Origin: Stomorhina lunata
Taxonomy: Eukaryota; Arthropoda; Insecta; Diptera; Rhiniidae
DNA length: 64,000 bases
Assembly: GCA_933228675.1 (NCBI GenBank)
Contig: OW121744.1
Coordinates: forward strand, 93,208,885-93,272,884
Direction of reading: 5' to 3'
Part shown: in pieces, positions 22,882-33,265 of the stretch
How positions within the stretch are numbered: the stretch's first letter is position 1
How the letters are laid out: each line of letters opens with the position of its first letter
Program-made: the position numbers and the translations under genes
Notes under the pieces: generated by a model
Databases searched by the model: none
What the model was told of the DNA's origin: nothing
Seen by the model: the letters and a program-made list of their open reading frames with translations, nothing else

Positions 22882-24196
22882 ATCATTTTACCATTTTTAA
22901 AATTTTCGATATACCCTCAAAATCGAAAGTTATCGATAAAAAACGATTTTTTTGGACTTAGCGGAGAAAAGAAGGCTTAACTGAGTCATTTTTACATCTA
23001 TTTTAAATTTTAAAATGTGTTTCGACAGAAAACAAAATAGGCTTTCACTTCGTAAAGACCTTTTTTTAACATGACCAATTTATCATAAAAATATTTTCCG
23101 CTGAAGTTAAAATTTTATTTTTTTTTCGATTTTTTCAACTTCGGAAGATTTTTTTTCGTAAAATTTATCAGAAGACCTAATATATTTTGACTTAAAAAAA
23201 ATCATGGTTACCATTTTGTAAAACAAGAGTACTTTCATTAAAATCGGAAACATTTTAACAGAGATATAATAATTTTAGTAAAAAAGGTGAATTCAGTATT
23301 ATTTGTATATTAGAAAATTTTCTATACAATACTACGTTAGAGTGTTTTTTCAAATTTTTTCGAAAGTATAGAAATGTCGGTCGGATTATTATGGCATTCG
23401 GTGAGAAACTTCAAATAACAAAATTTAAGCCAAATCGGACTACGTTATCACGTGGCGCCCAGGCCATGAAGTTGAAAATTGCGTTTATAAGAAAAAATAT
23501 GGCCAATTTTTTAGTTCTTGCAAAATTTAACTTTTTTAGTAAACATTTTAACAAAGTGTAAATATTAATTCATAATGTAGACTCAATTAGCTTTCTATCT
23601 ATGTAAGTAGCGTATAAATCGGCTAAGGATTTTTTGAGTTATCGGAAATTTTCATAGACATTTTGGGTCCTTGAAGACATCTATTTGATTTTATGATATT
23701 TGTTGATGGAAAGCAAATTGGGTCTAAATTACAAATTAACATTCAGATTTTGTCAAAAAGTTATAAATATAAGTACTTATACGTATATAGTACGTTAATT
23801 AAACTGGCCCTTTTACAAAAAAAAACTTATATTTTTTTTTAATTCGCTGTTAATTTAAATAATCTGGGTTCACAAAATATTTAATGCACTTTTCAAGTAA
23901 ATATAAAAAAGTTTGGCATTCCTAACAAAATACTGCGGAAAACGGCGTCCCAATGTGAAAAAATCGAAAAAAAAAATAAAAATTTAAATTTGTTTGAAAA
24001 TATTTTTGTGATAATTTGATGAAATAAAAAATCTTTTTTTCACAAGAAGAAAGCCTGATGTCTTGTCTGTCTCCAACCGTGTTAAAATTTCAAATCGATA
24101 AACAAATGTCTTAGCTAGGCCTATTTTTGTTCGAGAAGACCGTTTTTTATCGATAACTTTCGATTTTGAGGGTATATCGAAATTTCTAAAAATGAT
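22882..24196. mobile_element. 1.3-kb DNA transposon with long terminal inverted repeats
   Basis: The two ends are inverted copies of about 65 bp: each contains TCGATATACCCTCAAAATCG and then AAGTTATCGATAAAAAACG. Left arm 22882-22950, right arm 24130-24196, with ATCATTTT at both outer edges. The interior is AT-rich, and I saw no transposase motif, so it is non-autonomous. It lies downstream of CCT8. Confidence 0.75.
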
Positions 24197-24289
24197 ATAC
24201 TGATACACTCAATAAGACCTATAGTTTGATATAGGTTTCCTTAAAAGTGTATTTCTTTTTCCTCAAAATGTATCAGTGTGTTATCTATT

Positions 24290-24960
24290 ATAATAATCTA
24301 GGAGACTGCAACATTCGTAGAAGGGTCACAAGAGGTACACCACAGGCGGGTGTTATCCCCATACTTTAGCTACTGGCGGTCAACGTCATTCTTAAAAAAA
24401 TTTGACCAACTAAGTAGTAAGATCACCACCTACTCTGACGAAGTAGTTATACTGGTATCAGGTAAATACCTCAATCCAATCAGTGAAATTATGGAATCGG
24501 CACTAGGATATCTCTCCTCCTGGGCCAGAGACAGAGGACTTGGAGTCAACCCTTCACCAGAAAGTACAAGGTTGACAACATCAAACTTCCAGTGCCTAAT
24601 GGTATAGCGTTAGGACTATCATCAGAAGCTAAATTCATAGGCATCATCTTAGATAGGAAGCTATCTTAGAAAAAGGCATAAACTCGGTAGGTAAGAGCTG
24701 GGACTTAAAACCTATAGTAGTGTACTAGTTCCACACGACTATTGTAAGACCAGTTCCAAGGTACGGGAGCGCCGTATGGTGGGAAGCGGTAAACAAGGTC
24801 TCCTTTTCAAATCTTTTGAGTATAGTTCAAAGATGTGTAAACATGGGCATCACTGGTCCCATAAGGAGACGTGATGCTGTCTATATTCCCTTTATGTCTA
24901 TTCATAAAGGGAGCAGCAACTAATAATGCAAATAAGAATAACCATGCTCCTGTAGCACAG
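24290..24960 (+). pseudogene. LINE reverse transcriptase fragment
   Basis: Plus-strand relic. 'RRVTRGTPQAGVI' is the RT motif before the palm, and 'TYSDEVVILVSG' stands where active enzymes have an (F/Y)-A-D-D box, so the second catalytic Asp is Glu here. Then 'ALGYLSSWARDRGLGVNP'. Continuing with stops and shifts, 24760-24900 matches the 'WWEAV' and 'VQRCVNMGITG' post-RT segment. It belongs to the same group as the relic at 17415-18712. Confidence 0.7.
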
Positions 24961-25183
24961 GCCTACATAAATTACGCATCAGAATTTATGTAATCCTCCC
25001 GCGAAGAACGCTATTAAATTTCGAAAAAAATCGGTTCATAAATAGGTTCATCATAATAGGTCTATAAACACCTGAGATATCGCCGAAAGACTACGTACGC
25101 TGAATGTACGTATTTTAAAAATTTTGTTTAAAATAAATACAAATAAAAAACCTTTAGTGCATTAAAATAAAACACTTATTTAA
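24961..25183. repeat. Modular dispersed repeat, left of the LTR element
   Basis: Sequence such as CTACATAAATTACGCATCAG, then TTAAATTTCGAAAAAAATCGG and GAGATATCGCC, matches in order and orientation the DNA on the other side of the LTR element (28905-29000). Similar modules occur at 29000-29770 and 59760-60140. Confidence 0.55.
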
Positions 25184-25399
25184 TGTTAACTAAATTCAAA
25201 TTCTTTTATTTAAAAATTAAATAAATCTTGCGAACAAAACCTTGCACGCATAAAAACTAAAAACTAAGTAAGATAAGAATTATTGACTGCGTCAAATATA
25301 AACGTTTTATTCAAATTATATCAATGTAGTAGTAAGATGTTGAGTGATCAATTCACAAATGGGTTGCCAGATTGCAAACAATCAGGCGTGGACACTACA
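25184..25399 (-). repeat. 3' LTR of the Ty3-type element
   Basis: 216 bp with TGT...ACA ends. In element orientation it contains a GAATAAAACG stretch usable as a polyadenylation signal. The pol frame ends on a TAG in its first five bases (25395-25397). Confidence 0.9.
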
Positions 25400-26199
25400 C
25401 CACCCCCCTTACAGAGTCTTGGTACGGTTGATAAGGAAGTTGATCCAAAAATCTGACCTTGCGCGGTTGATGATAATGTTTTTCAAGCTCGGAAATCTCC
25501 ATAGGTAGGTATGCCGGTTTCAGTCTGTCTATAGACACTGTTTTCTGCTTGGTTCCTACTTTTATTGTATAGGTTTTCGGATGCCTTTCGAGCACTTCAT
25601 AGGGACCGTCATATGGAGCTTTCAATGGGGCGCGTACTGTGTCATCTCGTAGAAAAACAAAATTGCAAAAACGTAAATCTTTAGGAACGTAAACTGGTTT
25701 CCTACCATGCTGTGTGGTTGATGTAGGTCGTAAGTTTTCAAAATGTTGCTGAAGTTTAGTGATGAATTCAATTTCATTCATGTTTGTATCGGATTCTTCC
25801 GTCACAAAATAGCCTGGAAGTCTGATTGCTTGGCCATACACCATTTCGGCTACGGATATGCCTAAATCTTCTTTAACAGCTGTTCTTAGCCCCAACAATA
25901 CTAGGGGTAATTTTTCTGTCCAGTTTGCGTCGGCTTGGTGGCATTTTAAAGCGGCTTTTAAAACTCTGTGCCAGCGTTCGATAAGACCGTTTGCCTGTGG
26001 GTGGTATGGGGTTGTCCTAATGTGTTTTATACCCAACATTTTTGCGAGGTGTCCAAAAAGGTTACTTTCGAATTGTCGGCCTTGATCTGTTGTTATAAAT
26101 TTTGGTACACCGAATCGACTAATCCACCCACTCAGGAGGGCCTTCGCTACTGTTTCGGCTGTGATATCGGGAATAGGTATAGCTTCTATCCATCGGGAG
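25395..26199 (-). pseudogene. Integrase core and C-terminal part, second reading frame
   Basis: This frame begins around '[13 protein letters not shown]' (near 26197) and carries the second and third residues of the D,D,E catalytic triad: Asp in 'TTDQGRQF' and Glu in '[10 protein letters not shown]'. It then has the C-terminal '[20 protein letters not shown]' region with the GPY/F-type motif. It ends with TAG inside the 3' LTR. It is out of frame with the upstream pol frame, which stops at 26186, so no full integrase can be made without frameshifting. Comparison with the family suggests that about a dozen residues between the first Asp and 'DRYSRW' are missing, i.e. a small deletion rather than a programmed shift. 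Confidence 0.8.
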
Positions 26200-28492
26200 T
26201 ATCTATCGGTAGTGGTCCGATTAAATCAATATTTATATGTTCGAATCTCTTGTCCGGTACCGCAAACGTTTCCAGTTCACTTTGCGTATGTCGCGTTATT
26301 TTTGCTCGCTGACAGTGTTGGCAGTTTTTTACGAGTGTTTTAATTTCATTGTTCATTTTGTTCCACACAAAACTCTTTGAAATGAGTTTAATTGTCGCAC
26401 GTATCCCGGGGTGGGATAGGCCATGTAACGTTTGGAAAAGGGATGAACGCATCGTATTAGGAATGTAAGGTCGAGACTTACCGGTTGACGTGTCACAAAT
26501 TATTTCTCCGTTGCATCCGGGAACCTTTACTTTTTGTAGGACGAGTGAAGTTGAGTCGGATTCGATAAGGTTCTGTAATTCGGTGCATTTTGACTGCTCC
26601 TCGAAAAGCAGTTGATAGTCGATTGCTGGTGGCATCTGGAGCGTTTCCATACGGGAGAGGACGTCGGCTACAATATTTTCTGCTCCGCTTATGTGTTGAA
26701 TATTTATACTGAACTGGCTTATGAAGTTTAGTTGTCTGGTTTGACGAGGGGATAATCGTTCCCACCTTTGTTCAAATGCATGTACTAGTGGCTTATGGTC
26801 GGTAAATATTAAAAATTGTGTGCCCTCTAAGTAGAATCGAAAATATTTAATAGCGGCGTATATGGCTAAAAGTTCGCGATCGTACGTACTGTAGCGTTGT
26901 TCAGTTGGGGTAAACTTTTTCGAAAAGAATCCTAGTGGCTGCCAGTGGTCATCCACCCTTTGCTGAAGGGCAGCTCCCATCGCTTTGTCGGATGCGTCTG
27001 TCATCAATGCTATTGTCGCCCCTCTACGCGGGAATGATAACAATGTGGCGTTAGCAAGTTCTTGTTTTATCCTTTCGAATGCCCCCTCCGTTTCCGAGGT
27101 CCACTTCAATTTTGTACGGTCGCGTTTTTTACATGGACCCATCATTTTGTGTAGAGGCAGTTCGATTTCTGCAGCGTGGGGCAGAAATTTTCTATAGAAG
27201 TTAATGGCACCCAGGAAACTTCTTAAATCTTGTACCTCCTCTGGTTTCTTACGAGCCACGATGGCTTGCACTTTCTGCGGGAGTGGCTTAATTCCGTCTT
27301 GACTTATTACGTGTCCCAAGAATTCGACTTGGGATTTCCCCAATTGACACTTGTCGATATTTATTACTAAACCTTTTTCTCGGTAAATTTTGAAAAGTTG
27401 ACGTAAATGATTCAAATGTTCATCCACTGATGTTGACGCGACCAGCACGTCGTCTAAATATGGAAAAACGAAATCGAGACCTTTGACAGTGTCGTCCATA
27501 AAGCGTTGGAATGTCTGGGCGGCGTTCCGTAGCCCAAAGGTCATGTATTTAAATTCAAACAACCCAAATGGTGTTATTACAGCCGTTTTGGGTACGTCTT
27601 CTGGGTTAACGGCAATATGATGGTATGCTTTCTTACAATCTATCACTGAAAATACGGTCTTACCCTGTAGTTCACTTGCGAAATCCTGAATGTGTCGGAC
27701 GGGGTAGTTGTCATGAATTGTTTTTGCGTTTAGGAGTCTAAAATCACCACATGGACGCCACGATCCGTTAGGTTTTTTTGCTAAGTGTAAGGGACTTGCC
27801 CATTGACTCTTTGAGCGAACGCATATACCTCGATCTAACAAATAGTCGAACTCTTTTTTTGCTACTTCTAATTTTTCAGGTGATAGTCTTCGAACTTTTT
27901 GAGATATCGGCGGGCCTTTCGTTTGTATGAAATGTTTGACCTCAGATGGTTTCTTTGCCAGCGAATATGTGTCATCTGTGAGGTCGATAAATTGAGTTAA
28001 AAGATCGTGGAACGCGTTGTTCGATTTTCGTATTGTAACGATTGACGATGAACAATCTGTGAGTTGACAGATACGACGTAGTTGTGTTGTACCATCTATA
28101 AGGGCTTTACCTTTCATGTCGACTAGGATGTTAAAATTCTGTAAAAAATCAGCACCTATTATTGCTTGTGTAACATCAGCTACAGTAAACAGCCATTTGA
28201 ATTCTCGTCGCAGATCGATGTCTAATGATAACAGTTTCTTGCCAAAGGTGTTGATTTCAGAATTGTTTGCAGCCAAAAGTTTGATCAAAGATGGTTGTGT
28301 TTGGGTGGTCGATGATTTCGGAATTACGGAAATTTCTGCGCCGGTGTCTATTAGGAACTGTAACCCTGAATGGTTATCTTTAACGTATAGGCGGCGTGTG
28401 TTTATGTTCAGCCTCTCTCTATTCGCCGCGGAAAAGGGAGGGCTTACTAGTTTTCCGACAACCGTGGGCGAAAACTGCAAGGAGTGCGACAC
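26186..28492 (-). pseudogene. Pol: protease, reverse transcriptase, RNase H, start of integrase
   Basis: A 768-codon open frame; first codon counted at a GTG, no nearby ATG, TAA a few codons upstream, so it was probably expressed as part of Gag-Pol. Domains: protease with 'FLIDTGAEISVIP' at about 46-58; RT at about 200-390 with 'SVIDCKKAYHHI' and the catalytic 'YLDD' at 345-348; RNase H at about 496-615 with 'MTDASDKAMGAAL' and 'FTDHKPLV'; integrase zinc finger H-H-C-C at about 690-728, then the first catalytic Asp in '[10 protein letters not shown]' near 756. It ends prematurely at 26186. The protease form is close to what I recall of the CsRn1/Kabuki-like branch, but clade assignment is uncertain. 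Confidence 0.9.
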
Positions 28493-28613
28493 TTGGTGGC
28501 ACTTTCCTTAAACGTTCGATGATACCAACAAATTTCGTTTGATGGTGAGCGTGAGGTGCGTACGTTAGGCGATGTCCTGCGACGGACGTATCTTCGTTGT
28601 TGTTGTGGTTCAT
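28419..28613 (-). pseudogene. Possible last remnant of gag or leader
   Basis: A 64-codon open frame from an ATG at 28613, overlapping the start of pol in another frame. It holds no recognised Gag motif; in the pol frame, 'KCHQVSH' just before the protease may be the edge of a zinc-binding Gag tail. It is what is left between 5' LTR and protease. Confidence 0.35.
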
Positions 28614-28649
28614 ACGTGTGGTAGGTGTCGTGTTGACCCTTTTCTAGAC

Positions 28650-28684
<35 letters not shown>

Positions 28685-28685
<1 letters not shown>

Positions 28686-28900
28686 GTTAACTAAATTCAA
28701 ATTCTTTTATTTAAAAATTAAATAAATCTTGCGAACAAAACCTTGCACGCATAAAAACTAAAAACTAAGTAAGATAAGAATTATTGACTGCGTCAAATAT
28801 AAACGTTTTATTCAAATTATATCAATGTAGTAGTAAGATGTTGAGTGATCAATTCACAAATGGGTTGCCAGATTGCAAACAATCAGGCGTGGACACTACA
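28685..28900 (-). repeat. 5' LTR of the Ty3-type element
   Basis: 216 bp, apparently identical to the other LTR. It is followed, in element orientation, by TTAA and then a pure homopolymer instead of a tRNA-complementary primer-binding site. Confidence 0.9.
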
Positions 28901-29770
28901 AACCCATGGTCCTGGAGCACGGAACTACATAAATTATACTACAGAATTTAGGAACTTTTCCCCCTAAGCACGCTTTTAAATTTCATCAAAATCGGATCAT
29001 CAGAGATATCGCCACAATACCAAAAATTAAAATTTTGTTGTTTTTGGCAATATTTAAGGTGTTTATGAACCGATTTTTGATCCAATTTAACTGCGAGCTT
29101 CGCGTATATAATTTATGTATATCCGTGCTTCAGGAGGATATTTTTGCATATTTCCTAATTGCATTTTTGAAACAAAATTTCTTAAGCGCGTACTTTCGGC
29201 AATCTGCGGAACATACAAATTAGTGTTTTGGCGATATCTCAGTTGTTTATGGACCGATTTTGATAAAAATTGAATTTTCTAAAATCTTATATAAAATTTA
29301 TGTATGTATGTCTGTGCTACAGGAGGATAGTTTTTTTCCTATTTCTCAATAGCAGTTTTTCAACAAAATTTCTCCAATAGATACTTTGGGAAATTTGAGC
29401 TACATCAAATTTAGTTTTTTGGCGATATCTCAGTTGTTTATGGTCCGCAACCATGTTTTTCAATCAAAAATTTTAACATATTCGTCAAATTTTTAGAATT
29501 TTTCGATATCTTGCGTGTTTATGGACCGATTTTGTTGAAATTTAATAGCGCTGGAGAATTTTATAAAATCTGATATATAACTTATGTGGGTCCATCTTCT
29601 AGGGGCTTCAGAAACTTGATTTCAACATACAGACGGACATCTTTTAATCGATTCTCCTGCAATTCTAAGTCGATCGGTATAATGGTCTTCAATCACTCAT
29701 AAAAAAATTACAAGCCGATGCACAAACTTATAATACCCTATAACCTATTGGTGAAGGGTATAAAAATACA
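28901..29770. repeat. Modular dispersed repeat with 'GGCGATATCTC' boxes
   Basis: At least four diverged modules of about 180 bp. Each has a GGCGATATCTCAGTTGTTTA-type box followed by TGGACCGATTTTGAT, then ATAATTTATGTATGT-like and GTGCTACAGGAGGATA stretches. It ends in 'GGTGAAGGGTATAAAA' at about 29750. Related DNA is at 24961-25183 and 59760-60140. No protein-coding potential. Confidence 0.6.
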
Positions 29771-30010
29771 TACGCATACTAACTGAGCGCAGTGTCCTAA
29801 GCTCTAGGATAGTCATTATTTTTATTGTCCTGTGCTTTAGAATCTCTATTAAGGCCCTATGATCCAGTGGAAGTCAAGGATAACAGAAGAAGATGCTTTA
29901 GAATCAGAGACTTTCTAGACATAAGCTTTCACGGAAACTTCATTACATCAAACTAAACGATATTGTAAGCTCCATAGCTGGTTTTAGCCGGCAAAGATAA
30001 AGACTACTAT
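29771..30010. other. Spacer, no clear feature
   Basis: Short broken frames only. Joins the modular repeat to the hairpin locus. Confidence 0.3.
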
Positions 30011-30180
30011 TACCGCCAACCCTTAACAGTTTAGTGTTAAGGGTTGGCGGTAAACGGAAAATTTGTTAGGCAATCCTAACAAAGTGTTAAGGGTTGGCGG
30101 TAAACGGAAAATTTGTTAGGCAATCCTAACAAAGTGTTAAGGGTTGGCGGTAAACGGAAAATTTGTTAGGCAATCCTGAG
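30011..30180. repeat. Perfect 18-bp hairpin followed by three 50-bp direct repeats
   Basis: TACCGCCAACCCTTAACA at 30011-30028 is exactly complementary, inverted, to 30035-30052 with a 6-nt loop (GTTTAG). The right stem belongs to the first of three nearly identical 50-bp units starting at 30034, 30084 and 30134, each with GTTGGCGGTAAACGGAAAAT and GTTAGGCAATCCTAAC. The units are GC-richer than the neighbourhood. Confidence 0.9.
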
Positions 30181-30559
30181 TCTTTACCCTCAACTGTTAA
30201 CGTGTTAAAACTATTTTAAAATCGAATAAAAAATAAAGATTTACACATAACTGATCGCGACGAAGCGATTCAGAACCACAAAACTATTTTAATATAACTG
30301 AGGAAATTGAGAATACAAGCCGGGATGGCCACGCATGAAGTCAATAAGAGCTACTTTTTGATAACATATTTTTTATGTAAGTAAAAAAATGAATAAGAAT
30401 ATGATGATTGATAACCCAAAAACAATTTTATAAAAAAAATAATAGTAATATATAATAATAACGATTTTATCTAGCTCGGTACCGCCGTAAAAAAATAACA
30501 TTTTATTCCATGAAATCAAAAGAAGTAAAATAATGGCTAATGAATGCTTCTATGGCCTA

Positions 30560-30860
30560 AGTAGGCAGTTTAAAAGCAAAGCCACTGACAAAAATCATGC
30601 TTTACAAGACACTGATACTACCCGTAACTATTATATGGTTCAGAATCATGGGTACTTGCGACAGCAGATGAGGCAGTACTTGGAGTGTTTAAAAAAAAAT
30701 TCTTCGGAAAGTCTATGGCCCAATCTGCGTTGATGAAGAACACTGGTGCCGTATGAACCATGAGCTGTATGAGCTAAATATATTTCGACATTGACATAGT
30801 TAAGCGTTTTAGATACCGCGTAGGAACCGGTGAAATCAATTTATGTTTATTCAATTTACC
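30560..30860 (+). pseudogene. LINE ORF2 C-terminal fragment
   Basis: Order of blocks matches the relic at 48120-48420: TATTATATGGTTCAGAATCATGG, 'GTACTTGCGACA', 'GAACCATGAGCTGTA', 'GACATTGACATAGTTAAGCG'. The conceptual frame is interrupted by stops. The 66-codon frame at 30533-30733 covers part of it in a shifted frame. Confidence 0.55.
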
Positions 30861-31769
30861 TTCTCCATAAGGCCGTTTAACGAGCAATATCAAAAAAATT
30901 AGTTTCGTAGGCACTGCCATCTGCAGACAAGAGTCGTTGTAGGTTTTAAAACTTCGATTTTATTGACACTATTCGTAATTGGTTATTGGATTGAAAAGTG
31001 TGGATGACTTACTTACCTTATACACAATTAGAACTGGAAAACCGAACAAATAAAATTTTCAGACGCCATTTAATTAACAAAGAGCCGCATTTGCCCACCT
31101 TCGATCTAAGCTGTTGCTGTTGTTGATGTATAGCTCAAAGGAATACAACTCTGAATAATGCATCAAATGATGGCAAATCAAAAGTAACGGTAACAGTGTT
31201 GCCGCTGTACGGTTACTTTAAATTTCGAATTTTTATAAATTTTATAAATTATCTCATTTGTTCTTTTAAAATTTGAAATAAAACACTTTAAACCTTTTTT
31301 CGTTAAGGTTTTCATAACGTTTTTGTTTTTTTTTTTACTGTGTCCCACTAGATAACACATCTAATTTTGTTTTATTGAAATCTCCAAGCAAACGAATTTA
31401 TATTATTAATATTTCATTTTTTAATAAGGTTTTAAAGATTTTTTTCTTTTTGGTTGTTAATAAATTTGAAATTCTTATTAATGGTTGTTTGTTATTGTTG
31501 TTGGTAATTGTTGTCATTTTGGTGGTTGTAGTATTCTGTTAATTGTTAATGTTGTTGTTGGTATTTATTGTGATTTGTATTTAGTCCTGGATGTGATTTT
31601 AAATACTAGAGTTAGTGAAAAAGAGGTAACAGTAATTTGTATTATTCTTTTAGATTCGCTTTTTTCTAACATCAAAATAAATTCTAATGTGTATTTGTTA
31701 GCGATTTTACCATTTCCAATTGTATTTGGGAGTTTTTAAATTGTTTTTTTTTTATAAATTTCTAAAATA
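30861..31769. other. AT-rich DNA without recognised features
   Basis: Contains TTGTTG-type trinucleotide runs near 31480-31560. Two small open frames (31178-31360 -, 31485-31739 +) show no homology that I know. Confidence 0.35.
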
Positions 31770-33265
31770 GAAAAATTTTGAAAATTGAAAAAAATGTTTA
31801 ATAAAGAAATTTTCCTGTAATAAAATGTTTTAAAAATGTTTCTATAGAAATATTAAAATTTTGAAAAATTTGCTACAAAAATATTAAATTTTTGAAAAAT
31901 TTGCTATAAAAATATTAAATTTTTGAAAAATTTGCTATAAAAATAGAAAATTTTTGAAAAATTTCCTATACAAATAGAAAATTTTTGAAAAATTTGCTAT
32001 AAATTTTTAAAAAATTTCCTATACAAATAGAAAATTTTTGAAAATTTCCTATTAAAAAATACTAAAATTTTGAAAAATTTTCTATTAAAATAAATTTTTG
32101 AAAAATTTCCTTTAAAAATAGAAAATTTTTAAAAAACTTCCTATATAAATCGAAAATTTTTGAAAAATTTCCTATAAAAATAGAAAAATTTTGAAAAATT
32201 TGCTATAAAAATAAAAAAATTTTAAAAAATTTCCTATAAAAATAGAAAATTTTTGAAAATTTCCTATTAAAAAATACTAAAATTTTGAAAAATTTTCTAT
32301 TAAAATAAATTTTTGAAAAATTTCCTTTAAAAATAGAAAATTTTTAAAAAATTTCCTATATAAATGGAAAAATTTTGAAAAATTTCCTATAAAAATTAAA
32401 AATTTTTGAAAAATTTCCTATAAAAACAAAAAATTTTTGAAAACATTTCTATAAAAATAGAAAATATAAAAAAAAAATATTAAAAAGAAAATTTTTGAAA
32501 AATTTCCTATAAAAATAAAAAATTTTTCGAAAAATTTCCTATAAAAATAGAAAATTTTTGAAAAATTGCCTATAAAAATAGAAAATTTTTGAAAAATTTC
32601 CTATAAAAATAGAAAATTTTTGAAAAATTTCCTATAAAAATAGAAAATTTTTGAAAAATTTCCTATAAAAATAGAAAATTTTTGAAAAATTTCCTATAAA
32701 AATAGAAAATTTTTGAAAATTTTCCTTTAAAAAAAGAAAATTTTTGAAAAATTTCCTATAAAAATAGAAAATTTTTGAAAAATTTCCTATAAAAATAGAA
32801 AATTTTTGAAAAATTTCCTATAAAAATAGAAAATTTTTGAAAAATTTCCTATAAAAATAGAAAATTTTTGAAAAATTATAAAAATAGAAAAAATAGAAAA
32901 TTTTTGAAAAATTTCCTATAAAAATAGAAAATTTTTGAAAAATTTCCTTTAAAAATAGAAAATTTTTGAAAAAATTTCCTATAAAAATAGAAAATTTTTG
33001 AAAAATTTCCTATAAAAATAGAAAATTTTTAAAAAATTTCTTTTTCAAAAATAGTAAATTTTTAAAAAATTTCCTTTTCAAAAATAGTAAATTTTTGAAA
33101 AATTTCCTTTTCAAAAACAGTAAATTTTTGAAAAAATTTCCTTTTTAAAAATAGCAAATTTTTTAAAAATTTCCTTTTCAAAAATAGTAAATTTTTGAAA
33201 AATTTCCTTTTCAAAAATAGTAAATTTTTGAAAAATTTTCCTTTCCTATTAAAAAATAGTAAATT
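31770..33265. repeat. 1.5-kb minisatellite of about 31-bp units
   Basis: About 47 units with consensus TAGAAAATTTTTGAAAAATT followed by TCCTATAAAAA. From about 33040 the unit changes to a longer variant with TTTCCTTTTCAAAAATAGTA. A segment near 32035-32110 recurs near 32235-32330, including the AATACTAAAATTTTGAAAAA variant, a small higher-order duplication. Unit size and TATA..GAAAAtttt core resemble the 8.4-13.6 kb array. Confidence 0.95.

Larger units (their letters stand above)
25184..28900 (-). mobile_element. Ty3-type LTR retrotransposon, gag-less and internally deleted
   Basis: 3717 bp, transcribed on the minus strand. Two LTRs of 216 bp (25184-25399 and 28685-28900) begin TGTAGTGTCC and end GTTAACA in element orientation and look identical by eye. 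A purine tract AAGGGGGGTGG (25400-25410) abuts the 3' LTR as expected for plus-strand priming. The order protease, RT, RNase H, integrase marks Ty3/gypsy-type Pol. Only about 190 bp separate the 5' LTR from pol, so gag is gone, and the place of the primer-binding site is a 31-bp T run (28652-28682). No matching target duplication: left flank TTAA, right flank AACC. Identical LTRs imply recent insertion despite lost coding capacity. Confidence 0.9.

Noticed and set aside
30020..30055. Telomere-like repeat (GGGTTGG)
   Set aside because: It occurs only in three 50-bp units; flies lack simple telomere repeats of this kind.
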